Notes under the pieces: generated by a model
The model's database searches: none
The model's input: only the letters and a program-made list of their open reading frames with translations
What the model was told of the DNA's origin: nothing
Assembly (NCBI GenBank): GCA_030041275.1
Contig: JASHOE010000254.1
Location: forward strand, 1-55,442
DNA: 55,442 nt
Origin: Streptosporangiaceae bacterium
GTDB taxonomy: Bacteria; Actinomycetota; Actinomycetes; Streptosporangiales; Streptosporangiaceae
Reading direction: 5' to 3'
Program-made: the position numbers and the translations under genes
In this document: in pieces, positions 33,225 to 44,183 of the stretch
Layout of the letters: the number at the start of each line of letters is the position of its first letter
Numbering within the stretch: position 1 is the first letter of the stretch

Positions 33225-33899
33225 GTGTCCTCTGAGACCCCCGCAGCTGGCCACTCCGCAACGTGCACGGACCTTGAGCTCCCACGCCCCCGCCGTCTGG
33301 TGCTCTCCGCCATCTTGAGCCTGACCGAGTCCTTCGGCTTGCCGGTCGCCGCGTATCTCGTTGGTGCCGCGCTATCCGGGCGTGGTGGCGGCATGATCGC
33401 CGCGACGATCGTGATCTGGCTGACCGCCGGCATCCGCAAGGTAGTCACCCGGACGGTCCCCGCTCTGCTGATCATCTCGGCGCTGGTGTTCACCTTGCAG
33501 ACCGTCTTGGTGATCGCCACCGGAAGCGAGCTGTTCTTCCTGCTGCAGTTCCCGCTCGCCAACCTCGCCCTCGCCGTACTCTTCGCCCGCACCGCGCCGA
33601 CACGCAAGCCGCTGGTGGCCCAGCTGGCCGCCGAAGTGGTGGCGTTTCGCCAGCCGGATGCCCGGCAGCCCGGCTTGGACCGGTTCTTCCGGCAGACGAC
33701 CTGGTTGTGGGCTGGCATCTTTGCCGCGCTGACCGTCGGCCTCGGAGTACTCCTGGCTCTCGAGCCGGCCAGCGCCTTCATGCTGCTCACCACCGCAGCC
33801 ACGGTAGGCGGTGTGGTGGCGGGCACGTTCTTGTCCGTGCTGTGGTTCGTCCGGGCGATACGACGGTCCGGCCTTCGGGTTCGATTCGCCGCACCCTGA
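33225..33899 (+). CDS. Polytopic membrane protein of unknown function
   Basis: This 224-residue protein has about six hydrophobic segments (first near residues 30-50, last near 185-208) and a short polar N terminus. The pattern is like VC0807/DUF3159-type inner-membrane proteins, but I cannot assign a family with confidence. No catalytic or cofactor motif is visible. The GTG start at 33225 fits the codon pattern. It is convergent with the CGSC protein gene (37-bp gap). Confidence 0.65.
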   Translation: MSSETPAAGHSATCTDLELPRPRRLVLSAILSLTESFGLPVAAYLVGAALSGRGGGMIAATIVIWLTAGIRKVVTRTVPALLIISALVFTLQTVLVIATGSELFFLLQFPLANLALAVLFARTAPTRKPLVAQLAAEVVAFRQPDARQPGLDRFFRQTTWLWAGIFAALTVGLGVLLALEPASAFMLLTTAATVGGVVAGTFLSVLWFVRAIRRSGLRVRFAAP

Positions 33900-33936
33900 C
33901 GCGATTCGTACGGCGGCCCGCACATAAGCGCCAGCG

Positions 33937-35511
33937 CTACGTGACGGGGACGGTCACCGGGAAGCAGCTCGGGTGGCTAGGTACGACCGTGGCGTGGGTC
34001 GGCTCGGGTCCGCCGACGACGATGACGTAGATCCGCTCGGGCCCCGCCACGGGGTAGACGCGGCCATCGTGAAGGACGAACTCGTAAGGGGCGTCCGGAT
34101 GCGCGGAAGCCGGGAACCGCTCGATCGGAATCGACGAGCGCGCCCAGATCTCAGCGGACACGTCGGCCTTGGTGAGCCCGGCCCGAGCCATCGCCGCGGC
34201 GTGGCCCGGCGTGATGAGGACGCCGACGGTGCCCCGGCCCATGACAACGTTGGGGTTGCCGAGGTAGGCCAGCGAGTCCGCTAGCAGGGTCAGCATCGCG
34301 TCGACGTCGCTGCGTGGCGTCAGCACGTTCATCGTGCCGGTAGCGCCGAGAACGGTCACGGCGCTTCGATCGCCGTCCAGGCCCAGCGTCGCTCGCAGCG
34401 GCTCCCACGGTGACTGCGCCTCGTTCTCAGCGATGCACATGCTGTACCGGCCAGGCTGGCCCATGATCGATTTCGATACCTCGCCGGGCCGCGCGCCGCC
34501 GACATTCGCGATCAGTAGCCGCAGGGCGCGGCCGATGCTGGCGTTTGCGCGCCAGCCAGGCCCGAGCGCGCCGCGACCGGCGTGCAGGCCCGCCCGGGCC
34601 GCGGCAGGCCCGCCCGTGACCACGAACGGCGTCGACGGTCCGGTGGTGGTGGCGATGCCGTTCAGGTTGAACTCGGGCACGCACACTGCCCTGACGATCG
34701 CAGCCAGCACGGGAAGATGCGTCGGCAGGCACCCCGCCATGACGGCATTCGCCGCCAGGGCACGGTTGGTGACCGGAGCTCCGCTGGGCGGCATGGGCGC
34801 GACAACGTCGCCCGGATCGCCCAGCTCGGCCAGCATCGCGTCGACCCGTCGCGCAGTGGGCGGGACCACCGGCAAGCCGTCGGTCCAGCCCAGCTCGTGA
34901 CAGCGGTCAACCGCGTCGTCCGCGTCGACGTACCGCAGGGCAGGCGCCACCGTGACGGGCCCGTTGCCTGCTCGGCCGGCCGTCGTCACTGGTTTCGTCA
35001 GCGCGTCGACGATTGCCGGGTAGGCGCCTTCAAGCAGGTTCAGCGCGGTGGCCTCGGCCACGGTTTCCGGGTTGGTCTCGATTGTCACCGTGGGCAGCCG
35101 GATTCCGCTGCTGTCGGCCAGCGCGTCGACGAGACTGGTGAACTCGCTGGTGACGACCAGCACGACCGGCAGGCCCAGGGACGCAAGCACGGCGGCGTCG
35201 TGATGGCTCCAGGCGGTGCACGATCCGCAGTTGGCCAGCCCCACCACGGCGGCGTCGGCCGACCCGGCGATGAGCATGAGCTGCTCGGGATCGGCCGCTG
35301 AGCCGTTGGGCACCAGGTGCTGCTCCGTCGCGACGCCATCCTCCCGGTCGGCGAGCAGGGTACCCAGCCGGTTGACCATGCGGTGCCAGGACGGCCAGGC
35401 GTTCTTGACGAGCGCGACCTTGCGACCGGCCAGCGACTCGAGCGGGGCGGGCGTGACGGCGTCCCGCGGCTGCGGCTCGGAGGTGGGATCGACTAAGGCG
35501 GCCCGTGTCAT
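33937..35511 (-). CDS. UGSC-family protein with CGSC motif and large C-terminal domain
   Basis: This 524-residue protein has an N-terminal domain (about residues 25-165) carrying GLANCGSCTAW; C95-G96-S97-C98 is the position of the U-G-S-C selenocysteine motif of the UGSC family. Both are plain TGC cysteine codons. A second domain (about 190-500) has GWTDGLPVVPPT, FNLNGIATTTGP and GPGWRANASIGRA, a conserved partner region I recall as a separate or fused protein in other bacteria. Function is unknown; a thiol redox role is likely. The start ATG follows GGGAGCC, and the arginine-rich upstream frame was discarded. Confidence 0.75.
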   Translation of the reverse strand: MTRAALVDPTSEPQPRDAVTPAPLESLAGRKVALVKNAWPSWHRMVNRLGTLLADREDGVATEQHLVPNGSAADPEQLMLIAGSADAAVVGLANCGSCTAWSHHDAAVLASLGLPVVLVVTSEFTSLVDALADSSGIRLPTVTIETNPETVAEATALNLLEGAYPAIVDALTKPVTTAGRAGNGPVTVAPALRYVDADDAVDRCHELGWTDGLPVVPPTARRVDAMLAELGDPGDVVAPMPPSGAPVTNRALAANAVMAGCLPTHLPVLAAIVRAVCVPEFNLNGIATTTGPSTPFVVTGGPAAARAGLHAGRGALGPGWRANASIGRALRLLIANVGGARPGEVSKSIMGQPGRYSMCIAENEAQSPWEPLRATLGLDGDRSAVTVLGATGTMNVLTPRSDVDAMLTLLADSLAYLGNPNVVMGRGTVGVLITPGHAAAMARAGLTKADVSAEIWARSSIPIERFPASAHPDAPYEFVLHDGRVYPVAGPERIYVIVVGGPEPTHATVVPSHPSCFPVTVPVT

Positions 35512-35623
35512 GTGTCGGCTCCCTGCGGTCAGGCGGGCGACCCGCGACGGCTGAGCGGTGTCGAAGCGGGGGCGGCGAAACGAGCCCGATCCCCTGTCCT
35601 TAACCGCACTGTACGTGGCCGTC

Positions 35624-38055
<2,432 letters not shown>

Positions 38056-38078
38056 CGGCCGCCGCGACTGGTTACCGC

Positions 38079-38639
38079 TCAGGCGGAGGTCGGCGGAACC
38101 GACTCGGCCGCGGCGCTGGCGGCGCCGCCGGCCAGGTTGGCCCGGGTGCGCAGGAGTGCCGCGCCGGCGGCGAGCGCGGCGACCACGAGCACGATCACGC
38201 CGATCACCAGGGCCGCCGCGTTGGACTTCGGCACCCAGGGCGCTTTGAGCGCGGAGTCCAGCGACCAGGCGCCGGGCCCGGTGAACCCGATGATCAACGC
38301 GAACGCCGCGAGCACGAGCGGGTACTCACCGCCGCCCGCGGCGTTCCACACCGTGCCCTTGGATAGCGTCGACGCCCCGCCGGCGACGGCCATGGTCCCG
38401 GCCAGGATCGCCGCGCCGAGCGGTGTCGCGAGACCGATGGCGATGAGCAACGAACCGGTCACCTCGCAAGCCGCAGCCAGCTTCACCATCTGACGGCCGG
38501 GCCGCTGGCCGAGGTTCTCGAAAAGCGGCGCCATTCGGTCCAGGCCCAGGCCGGAGAACCAGCCAAGCGTCTTCTGCGTGGCGTGCATGTACAAGATTGC
38601 GGCGAGCGCGAGGCGCAGGAGCAGCAGTCCGAGGTCCAT
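38079..38639 (-). CDS. DoxX family membrane protein
   Basis: This 186-residue protein has four main hydrophobic segments. LLLRLALAAILYMHATQKTL at the start and LFENLGQRPGRQMVKLAA, then CEVTGSLLIAIGLATPLGA, match the DoxX fold. DoxX proteins are linked to quinone or oxidative-stress functions, but the activity is not settled. The ATG at 38639 follows GAAGGAC. A poor DosR-like match overlaps the ribosome binding region and is probably chance. Confidence 0.82.
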   Translation of the reverse strand: MDLGLLLLRLALAAILYMHATQKTLGWFSGLGLDRMAPLFENLGQRPGRQMVKLAAACEVTGSLLIAIGLATPLGAAILAGTMAVAGGASTLSKGTVWNAAGGGEYPLVLAAFALIIGFTGPGAWSLDSALKAPWVPKSNAAALVIGVIVLVVAALAAGAALLRTRANLAGGAASAAAESVPPTSA

Positions 38640-38775
38640 GTCACTGTCCTTCGGCCCTAGTCGGGGGAGTGGCACCGACGCCGGTGCCCAGGGGCCACAC
38701 CAGTGTTGTACGGAACCGGGCGGATAAGCGCAATCGTGCATGCCATTCCGCAGAAGGCTTGCCGCGGAGGGCGAG

Positions 38776-38860
38776 GCGTCGGCGGGCCTGGCGCACTTCG
38801 GTAGGGTAGATGGCCGCCGGGCAGTGGCGGAGCGCGAGACCGGCGTGGCCGGGCCGCTTG
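38776..38860 (+). promoter_or_regulatory. Candidate ZTP (pfl) riboswitch upstream of glyA
   Basis: Elements in order are CCTGGCG (38787-38793), a CCGCC/GGCGG hairpin (38814-38818 and 38826-38830) followed by AGCG, and GGCCGGGC (38847-38854). This order resembles the pfl motif cores (CUGGCG, GGGAGCG, CCGCCUGGGC). glyA is a known target of this riboswitch class. Exact base matches are imperfect. Confidence 0.4.
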
Positions 38861-38883
38861 TTCCGGTTCTCCAGGGAGGCGCA

Positions 38884-40365
38884 ATGGCATCGCAGCACGT
38901 TGAGACCCAGACCAAGCCGCCAGCGTCCGTCGACGCTGACGCGGTGTCGGCCGCATACCAGAACGCGCTGCGGGTCATCGGGGCCGTAGAGCCCACGGTC
39001 GCCGGGGCAATCCGCAGCGAGCTCGCCGACCAGCGGGCGTCGCTGAAGCTCATCGCGAGCGAGAACTACGCCTCGCCCGCTGTCCTGCTGACGATGGGGA
39101 CGTGGCTGTCAGACAAGTACGCCGAGGGCACGATCGGCCACCGGTTCTATGCCGGCTGCCAGAACATCGACACCGTCGAGCAGGCTGCCGCCGACCACGC
39201 CAAGGCGCTGTTCTCGTCGCCGCATGCCTACGTCCAGCCGCATTCCGGCATCGATGCCAACCTTGTCGCGTTCTGGGCGATCCTGACACACCGCATCGAG
39301 GCGCCGGCGCTCGCCGACCTCGGCGCCCGGAATGTCGATGAGCTGTCCGCCGACGACTGGGAGACGCTGCGGCAACGGCTCGGCAACCAGCGGGCGCTCG
39401 GTATGTCGCTGGACGCGGGAGGTCACCTGACGCACGGGTTCCGGCCCAACATCAGCGGGAAGATGTTCCACCAGGCGTCGTACGGGACCGACCGCGACAC
39501 CGGGTTGCTCGACTACGCCGACGTCCGAGCCAGGGCTCACGAGTTCCGGCCGCTCATCCTCATCGCGGGATATTCCGCGTATCCACGCAAGATCAACTTC
39601 GCCATCATGCGGGAGATCGCCGACGAAGTCGGCGCCACGCTCCTGGTGGACATGGCGCACTTCGCCGGACTGGTCGCGGGCAAGGTGTTCATCGGCGACT
39701 TCGACCCGGTGCCCTTCGCCCACGTCACGACCACGACCACGCACAAATCGCTGCGCGGGCCGCGCGGCGGGGTGGTGTTGTGCCAGCCCGAGTACGCCGA
39801 GGCGGTCGACCGCGGCTGCCCACTGGTTCTCGGCGGACCGCTCGGCCACGTGATCGCCGCCAAGGCCGTGGCGCTGGCCGAGGCCCGCCAGCCCTCGTTC
39901 CAGCGGTACGCACGACAGATCACCGACAACGCCGTCGCGCTGGCGGACGGGCTGCTCTCCAGGGGCGCTCGCCTCGTCACCGGCGGTACCGATAACCACC
40001 TCGTCTTGCTCGACGTGGGCACGTTCGGGCTGACGGGTCGCCAGGCTGAGTCGGCGCTGCTCGACTCCGGCATCGTCACCAACCGCAACTCGATCCCGCG
40101 CGACCCGAACGGTCCGTGGTACACCTCTGGCATCCGGCTCGGCACGCCTGCGCTCACCACCCGCGGCTTCGGCCCCGGCGACCTCGACCGGGTCGCCGAG
40201 CTCATCGTCGGCGTGCTGTCGGCCACCAGCCCGGCCGCTGCACCGTCCGGCGGGGCCTCCAAGGCCAAGTACGTGATCGCGGACGGCGTGGCCAGCAAGA
40301 CGCACGCGGCGGCCGAAGAGCTGCTCGCGCGGCATCCCCTTTACCCGGGCCTCGACCTGGGCTGA
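38884..40365 (+). CDS. glyA: Serine hydroxymethyltransferase
   Basis: This 493-residue PLP enzyme interconverts serine and glycine with tetrahydrofolate. The PLP lysine lies in [27 protein letters not shown] and [11 protein letters not shown] are further landmarks. It is about 70 residues longer than the usual ~420, with an insertion near residues 135-185 ([19 protein letters not shown] marks it), a form I recall from other actinobacteria. The ATG at 38884 follows GGGAGGCG; the in-frame codons upstream overlap the candidate riboswitch and are not coding. Confidence 0.95.
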   Translation: MASQHVETQTKPPASVDADAVSAAYQNALRVIGAVEPTVAGAIRSELADQRASLKLIASENYASPAVLLTMGTWLSDKYAEGTIGHRFYAGCQNIDTVEQAAADHAKALFSSPHAYVQPHSGIDANLVAFWAILTHRIEAPALADLGARNVDELSADDWETLRQRLGNQRALGMSLDAGGHLTHGFRPNISGKMFHQASYGTDRDTGLLDYADVRARAHEFRPLILIAGYSAYPRKINFAIMREIADEVGATLLVDMAHFAGLVAGKVFIGDFDPVPFAHVTTTTTHKSLRGPRGGVVLCQPEYAEAVDRGCPLVLGGPLGHVIAAKAVALAEARQPSFQRYARQITDNAVALADGLLSRGARLVTGGTDNHLVLLDVGTFGLTGRQAESALLDSGIVTNRNSIPRDPNGPWYTSGIRLGTPALTTRGFGPGDLDRVAELIVGVLSATSPAAAPSGGASKAKYVIADGVASKTHAAAEELLARHPLYPGLDLG

Positions 40366-40418
40366 CCGCGGCCGCGCGCGCGAGGCCGGCGGAAGCCGCT
40401 AGCCTGGAAGTGCGCACG

Positions 40419-40490
40419 GGCGGAGGGGCCCGCCGAGTCGATTGCGGTGTGTCCGCCAACGGTCCCTACCTGGCATAGGTAGGTGATGAG
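40419..40490 (+). promoter_or_regulatory. Two-hairpin leader of the first dynamin gene, masking its ribosome binding site
   Basis: Hairpin I: GGCGG (40419-40423) pairs with CCGCC (40430-40434), loop AGGGGC. Hairpin II: CCTACCT (40465-40471) pairs with AGGTAGG (40477-40483), and the 3' arm is the ribosome binding site 7 bases before ATG 40491. CCCT at 40464-40467 can instead pair with AGGG of loop I. The same layout precedes ettA at 55107. A TAGCCT -10 candidate lies at 40400. Confidence 0.6.
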
Positions 40491-42266
40491 ATGCGCACTG
40501 GCGAGCGGACATCGATCCGGGCGGTGCTCGACCAGCTCGATGAGCTGGCTGGGGAGGCCGACCGGCACGAGCTAGCTGCGCTACGCGACCGGCTGGACGC
40601 TGCCCGGCTGCGGGTGCTGGTTGCCGGCGAGGCCAAGCGGGGCAAGAGCACCCTGGCAAACGCCCTGCTTGGTCGTGCGGTGCTGCCTGCCGGCGTGACG
40701 CCTCTCACCGCGGTTCCGGCCACGGTGGTGCACGCGCCCGATGGCCTTGAGGGCATCGAGGTCGCGTTCACCGGGGGTGGCGCCGACCGCTTCCCGCTAT
40801 CCGAACTCGAGGCTTTCGGCTCGGAACGGGGCAACCCAGGCAACCGCCGGCAGGTAGCGGCGATCACCGTGCAGGTGAGTGCGCCGATCCTCGCTCTTGG
40901 CGTGGAGATCGTGGACACGCCGGGCACAGGTTCGGTGCACGCGCACAACACCGCCGCCGCAGACGCCGTGCTGCCGTCCATGGACGCGGCGATCTTCGTG
41001 CTGACCGCCGATCCGCCGGTCTCGGCCAGCGAGCGCGACCTGCTTCGCCGGGTCGCCGGGATGTCGGTCGCACTGTTCGTCGTGCTGAACAAGGCCGACT
41101 ACCTGGACGCGGGGTCACTTGCCGAAGCCGTGCAGTTCACCGAGCACGTGGTGGCCGAAGCGACCGGACGTGCGGCTCAGGTGTACCCGCTGTCGGCCCG
41201 CAGCGCGCTCGGCGGCGGCGATCCCGGCTTCGGGTCTTTCGAGGCCGACTTCACCGCCTTCCTCGAGTCGGCTAGGGTCGCGCACCTCGAGCAGTCGGTA
41301 GCCCAGCACGCTCGCCGGATCAGTCAGCAGCTGCTGGACGAGGTCGCGCTCGCGGCCCGAGCGGCGCGATTGCCGGGCGAGGAGGCCGCCACGCAGGTGG
41401 CGGCGTTCAGCAGCCGGCTGGCAGCGGTGACCAGCGGACGCCAGGACGCGGAGGACAGGGCGAGCGCGCAGGCGCACCGGCTGCTCGCAGCGCTCAACAC
41501 GGCCGCAGAGCAGGCGGTACCGGGGCTGACCGCCGGGATCGGCGAGCGGATGGACCGCGTGCTCGGCGGAGAGCTTGCGGACGCCTCGCCCGCCGACATC
41601 CAGCGCGCGGGGCGCGGTCAGCTCGCTGGCATGGTCACTGAGGCCGTCGAGTCGTGGCGGCAGGAGCAGGCAAGACGGCTGGAGGAAGGGCTGCGCGACC
41701 TCGACCGGCAGCTGGCGGCCGAGCTGGCGGCTGACCTTGCCACGGTGCGGTCGGCGGCCGCGGACCTGCTCGGCATTGACCTCGCGCTGCCCGCCGCTGC
41801 AAGTCGGCTGGCGCCCGACCTTGGCTTTTTCTACAACGTGGGAGAGCACGTGGACCAGGTCGAACTGCTGGCCGGTGCGGTCCGGCGACGGGTGCCTGGC
41901 GAGTACGGCCGGCGGCTCGCGCGTCAGCGGGTGCTCGCTGAGGTGCCGGACCTGATCAGTGGGCAGCTTGGCCGGGCTCGTGCCGACCTGCAGTACCGGC
42001 TGGCCGAGGCGAGCAGACGGTTGCTTATGGATGTGCGACGGCGGTATGCGGACGCCACGGAGCGGCTCATCGCCGCGCTTGAGCGTGCCGCCCGGATCCG
42101 CGCCGACGCTGGCGCGGCGGGTCGGCAGCAACTCGACGAGCTGGAGACACGCGACCGGGCTGTCCGCGCGGTGCTGAGCCAGCTCGGCACCGGCGCAGCG
42201 AGGGCACCGTCCGCGTGTGACCAGAGTGACTTATGTGCATTGCAGCTACGGGGCGCGGTGCGATAG
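40491..42266 (+). CDS. Dynamin-like GTPase A
   Basis: This 591-residue protein has a GTPase domain at residues about 40-250 with G1 GEAKRGKST (46-54), G3 DTPGTG and G4 LNKAD. It is followed by about 300 residues of helical stalk-like sequence (ATQVAAFSSRLAAV, QARRLEEGLRDLDRQLAAEL). Bacterial dynamin-like proteins remodel or protect membranes. No transmembrane helix is visible. It leads the hyc-like cluster and has a partner at 51260. It is the only gene of the cluster with the structured leader. Confidence 0.87.
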   Translation: MRTGERTSIRAVLDQLDELAGEADRHELAALRDRLDAARLRVLVAGEAKRGKSTLANALLGRAVLPAGVTPLTAVPATVVHAPDGLEGIEVAFTGGGADRFPLSELEAFGSERGNPGNRRQVAAITVQVSAPILALGVEIVDTPGTGSVHAHNTAAADAVLPSMDAAIFVLTADPPVSASERDLLRRVAGMSVALFVVLNKADYLDAGSLAEAVQFTEHVVAEATGRAAQVYPLSARSALGGGDPGFGSFEADFTAFLESARVAHLEQSVAQHARRISQQLLDEVALAARAARLPGEEAATQVAAFSSRLAAVTSGRQDAEDRASAQAHRLLAALNTAAEQAVPGLTAGIGERMDRVLGGELADASPADIQRAGRGQLAGMVTEAVESWRQEQARRLEEGLRDLDRQLAAELAADLATVRSAAADLLGIDLALPAAASRLAPDLGFFYNVGEHVDQVELLAGAVRRRVPGEYGRRLARQRVLAEVPDLISGQLGRARADLQYRLAEASRRLLMDVRRRYADATERLIAALERAARIRADAGAAGRQQLDELETRDRAVRAVLSQLGTGAARAPSACDQSDLCALQLRGAVR

Positions 42267-42370
42267 AAAGTATGAGCTGGCGATGAGGCTCGCCACTAAC
42301 CGCGGCTTTTGTTCGCTGATGGCCTCTACCACGAATTGCCGGGATTCCGGCGTGGCCAGAGGAGACCATC

Positions 42371-42496
42371 ATGATCGACGAGCCGAGCGAGCCGCCTGGC
42401 AGCGATAGCGGGGGCGGCCTGGAAGCCAGACCAGCCGGTGCCCGCCCTCACCACTATCTCAGCGGGTACCTCCGCTTCCGGCGAGCACCTCAGTGA
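42371..42496 (+). CDS. 41-residue ORF translationally coupled to hycD
   Basis: ATG at 42371, with GGAG 6 bases upstream, encodes MIDEPSEPPGSDSGGG through to a YLSGYLRFRRAPQ C terminus. Its TGA overlaps the GTG of the next gene as GTGA, the same junction used elsewhere in this cluster. It is acidic/proline-rich at the start and basic at the end, with no membrane segment. It may be a small subunit or a leader peptide that couples translation; I recognise no family. Confidence 0.5.
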   Translation: MIDEPSEPPGSDSGGGLEARPAGARPHHYLSGYLRFRRAPQ

Positions 42497-43455
42497 GCCC
42501 GGACCTGCCAATCCCGGTCGTCCAGTTCTGCCAGGTGCTCACCGTCGCGGTTGCCGCTCCGGGTGTCTCCGGGGTGATCAGCCGGGTTGAGGCACGCCTG
42601 CAGGGGCGGACCGGGCCGCGGATTGTGCAGCCTTATCACGACCTGGCGAAGCTGTTTCGCAAGGAGGCGCTCGCGCCGGAGGGCTCAAGCTGGGTGTTCC
42701 TCGCGGCGCCGCTCGCGGCGATGGCGTGCTACCTGACCGTGCCCCTGCTCATCCCCGTGCTGACCACCTTTGGCCTGCCGCTCGGCTACATGGGCGACAT
42801 CCTCGGCGGCGGGTTCATCCTGTCGCTGGCGAGCTTCCTGATCGCGGTGGCCGCGCTCGACACCGGCAGCCCGTATGCCCAGCTCGGCGCCAGCCGGGCG
42901 AAGACGTTCGCTGCCATCACGGAGCCGGTGGTCCTGTTCGTGGTGTTCACCGTCGCCCTGGTGACCGGCACTGACCTGCCGTATGCGCTCGCAGCGACGG
43001 TGCGGTCCTCGGCCGGGCAGATCATCCGGCCAGCGCACCTGCTGGCGGCGGCGGCGCTGTTCATGGTCATCCTCTACGAGACCGGCCGGATTCCGGTGGA
43101 GACGCATACCGGCACCAACGAGTTCGGGATGATCGAGGAGGCCAGGTCGTTCGAGCATTCCGGGCCGTACTTCGCGCTGCTGAAGTGGGGCTCGGCGATG
43201 AAGCAGCTGATCTTGTTCACGATCCTGCTGAACGTGTTCGTCGCGCCGTGGGGCCTGGCCTCGACCCCTGGCCTGGTTCCGGTGCTGCTGGCGATGGTCG
43301 CCCTGATCGGCAAGGCAGCGCTGCTCGGCGTCGTGGTCGCCGTTATCGACAACACATTCGCCAAGCTGCGCCTATTCAAGATCACCGAGTTCACCGCGGC
43401 CGCGTTCCTGCTCGCGGTGCTCGGCGTGTTCACGCTCTACCTGGGTGGTGGCTGA
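42493..43455 (+). CDS. hycD: NuoH/HycD-like membrane subunit
   Basis: This 320-residue subunit has about eight hydrophobic segments. RTGPRIVQPYHDLAKLFRKE near residue 39 and VETHTGTNEFGMIEEAR (acidic loop) mark the complex-I NuoH / hydrogenase HycD family, which links the peripheral arm to the membrane arm. The acidic quinone/proton-path residues of the family look present. The GTG start overlaps the small ORF stop, and its stop shares a base with the next ATG. Confidence 0.92.
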   Translation: MSPDLPIPVVQFCQVLTVAVAAPGVSGVISRVEARLQGRTGPRIVQPYHDLAKLFRKEALAPEGSSWVFLAAPLAAMACYLTVPLLIPVLTTFGLPLGYMGDILGGGFILSLASFLIAVAALDTGSPYAQLGASRAKTFAAITEPVVLFVVFTVALVTGTDLPYALAATVRSSAGQIIRPAHLLAAAALFMVILYETGRIPVETHTGTNEFGMIEEARSFEHSGPYFALLKWGSAMKQLILFTILLNVFVAPWGLASTPGLVPVLLAMVALIGKAALLGVVVAVIDNTFAKLRLFKITEFTAAAFLLAVLGVFTLYLGGG

Positions 43456-44180
43456 TGTTCCTGGCGACCGCCGGGCCGTCGGTGGCGGCCGTCGTCGCAG
43501 CACCGAGCGCGCTGTCGGGTGGCGCGAACGTCATCGCCGTCGGAGTGTTGCTGGCCGAGTTCGGCATGTTCCGGCAGGCGCTGCTGCGCGACCAGGTCCG
43601 GCTCTATGCGGCACAGTCGGCGCTGCTGTCCGCGCTCGCTGTTGTCGTGGCCGCCACTCGGCACCTGCCCGAGCTCTATCTCCTGGCCGGGCTGTCGTTC
43701 GCGCTGAAGGCGATCATCGTCCCGGTGGTGATGCGCCGCCTGCTGCGCGGGATAGGCGCGATCGGCGGTGATCCGCGATGGAGCGACATCGCTGGCAGCC
43801 ACGCCCTCAGCGTTGCGAGCACTGTGCTCATCGCGATCGCGGTCGCCGCGTTCGGCTTCTTCACCGTCGCTGCGCTCGGGCTCGCCACCCCGGTGCTGCC
43901 AGTGACCGCGCTGTCGGTGTCGGTGGCCGTCGTCCTGGTCGCATTCGTGCTCATGATCGTGCGCCGCGATGTGATCTCCCAGGCGATCGGCTTCCTGTCG
44001 CTGGAGAACGGAGTATCGCTGACCGCGCTGGTCGTGGCCGCAGGGCTGCCGCTGATCCTCGAGATCGCGTTCTTGTTTGACCTGCTCGTCGCAGCGGTCG
44101 TGTTCGGCTTGCTGATCCGCGTGCATCACGGCCGGGCCGAGTCCATGTCCACTGCCGATCTCACCAGCCTGCGGGGCTAG
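43455..44180 (+). CDS. hycP: HyfE/HycP-like membrane subunit
   Basis: This 241-residue membrane protein has about seven hydrophobic segments. FLSLENGVSLTAL is the conserved HyfE-type (NuoK-related) segment, with a membrane glutamate in SLENG, the type used in proton paths. It corresponds to the mycobacterial hycP position. The ATG at 43455 uses the last base of the hycD stop (TGATG). Confidence 0.9.
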   Translation: MFLATAGPSVAAVVAAPSALSGGANVIAVGVLLAEFGMFRQALLRDQVRLYAAQSALLSALAVVVAATRHLPELYLLAGLSFALKAIIVPVVMRRLLRGIGAIGGDPRWSDIAGSHALSVASTVLIAIAVAAFGFFTVAALGLATPVLPVTALSVSVAVVLVAFVLMIVRRDVISQAIGFLSLENGVSLTALVVAAGLPLILEIAFLFDLLVAAVVFGLLIRVHHGRAESMSTADLTSLRG

Positions 44181-44183
44181 CCG

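Noticed and set aside
33182..33925. Long minus-strand frame opposite the polytopic membrane gene
   Set aside because: Composition is a high-G+C shadow; the plus strand gives clear membrane segments.
38644..38657. CTGTC-CTTC-GGCCC as a DosR-like box before DoxX
   Set aside because: Left arm is poor and the site sits within 20 bp of the start codon; more likely chance.
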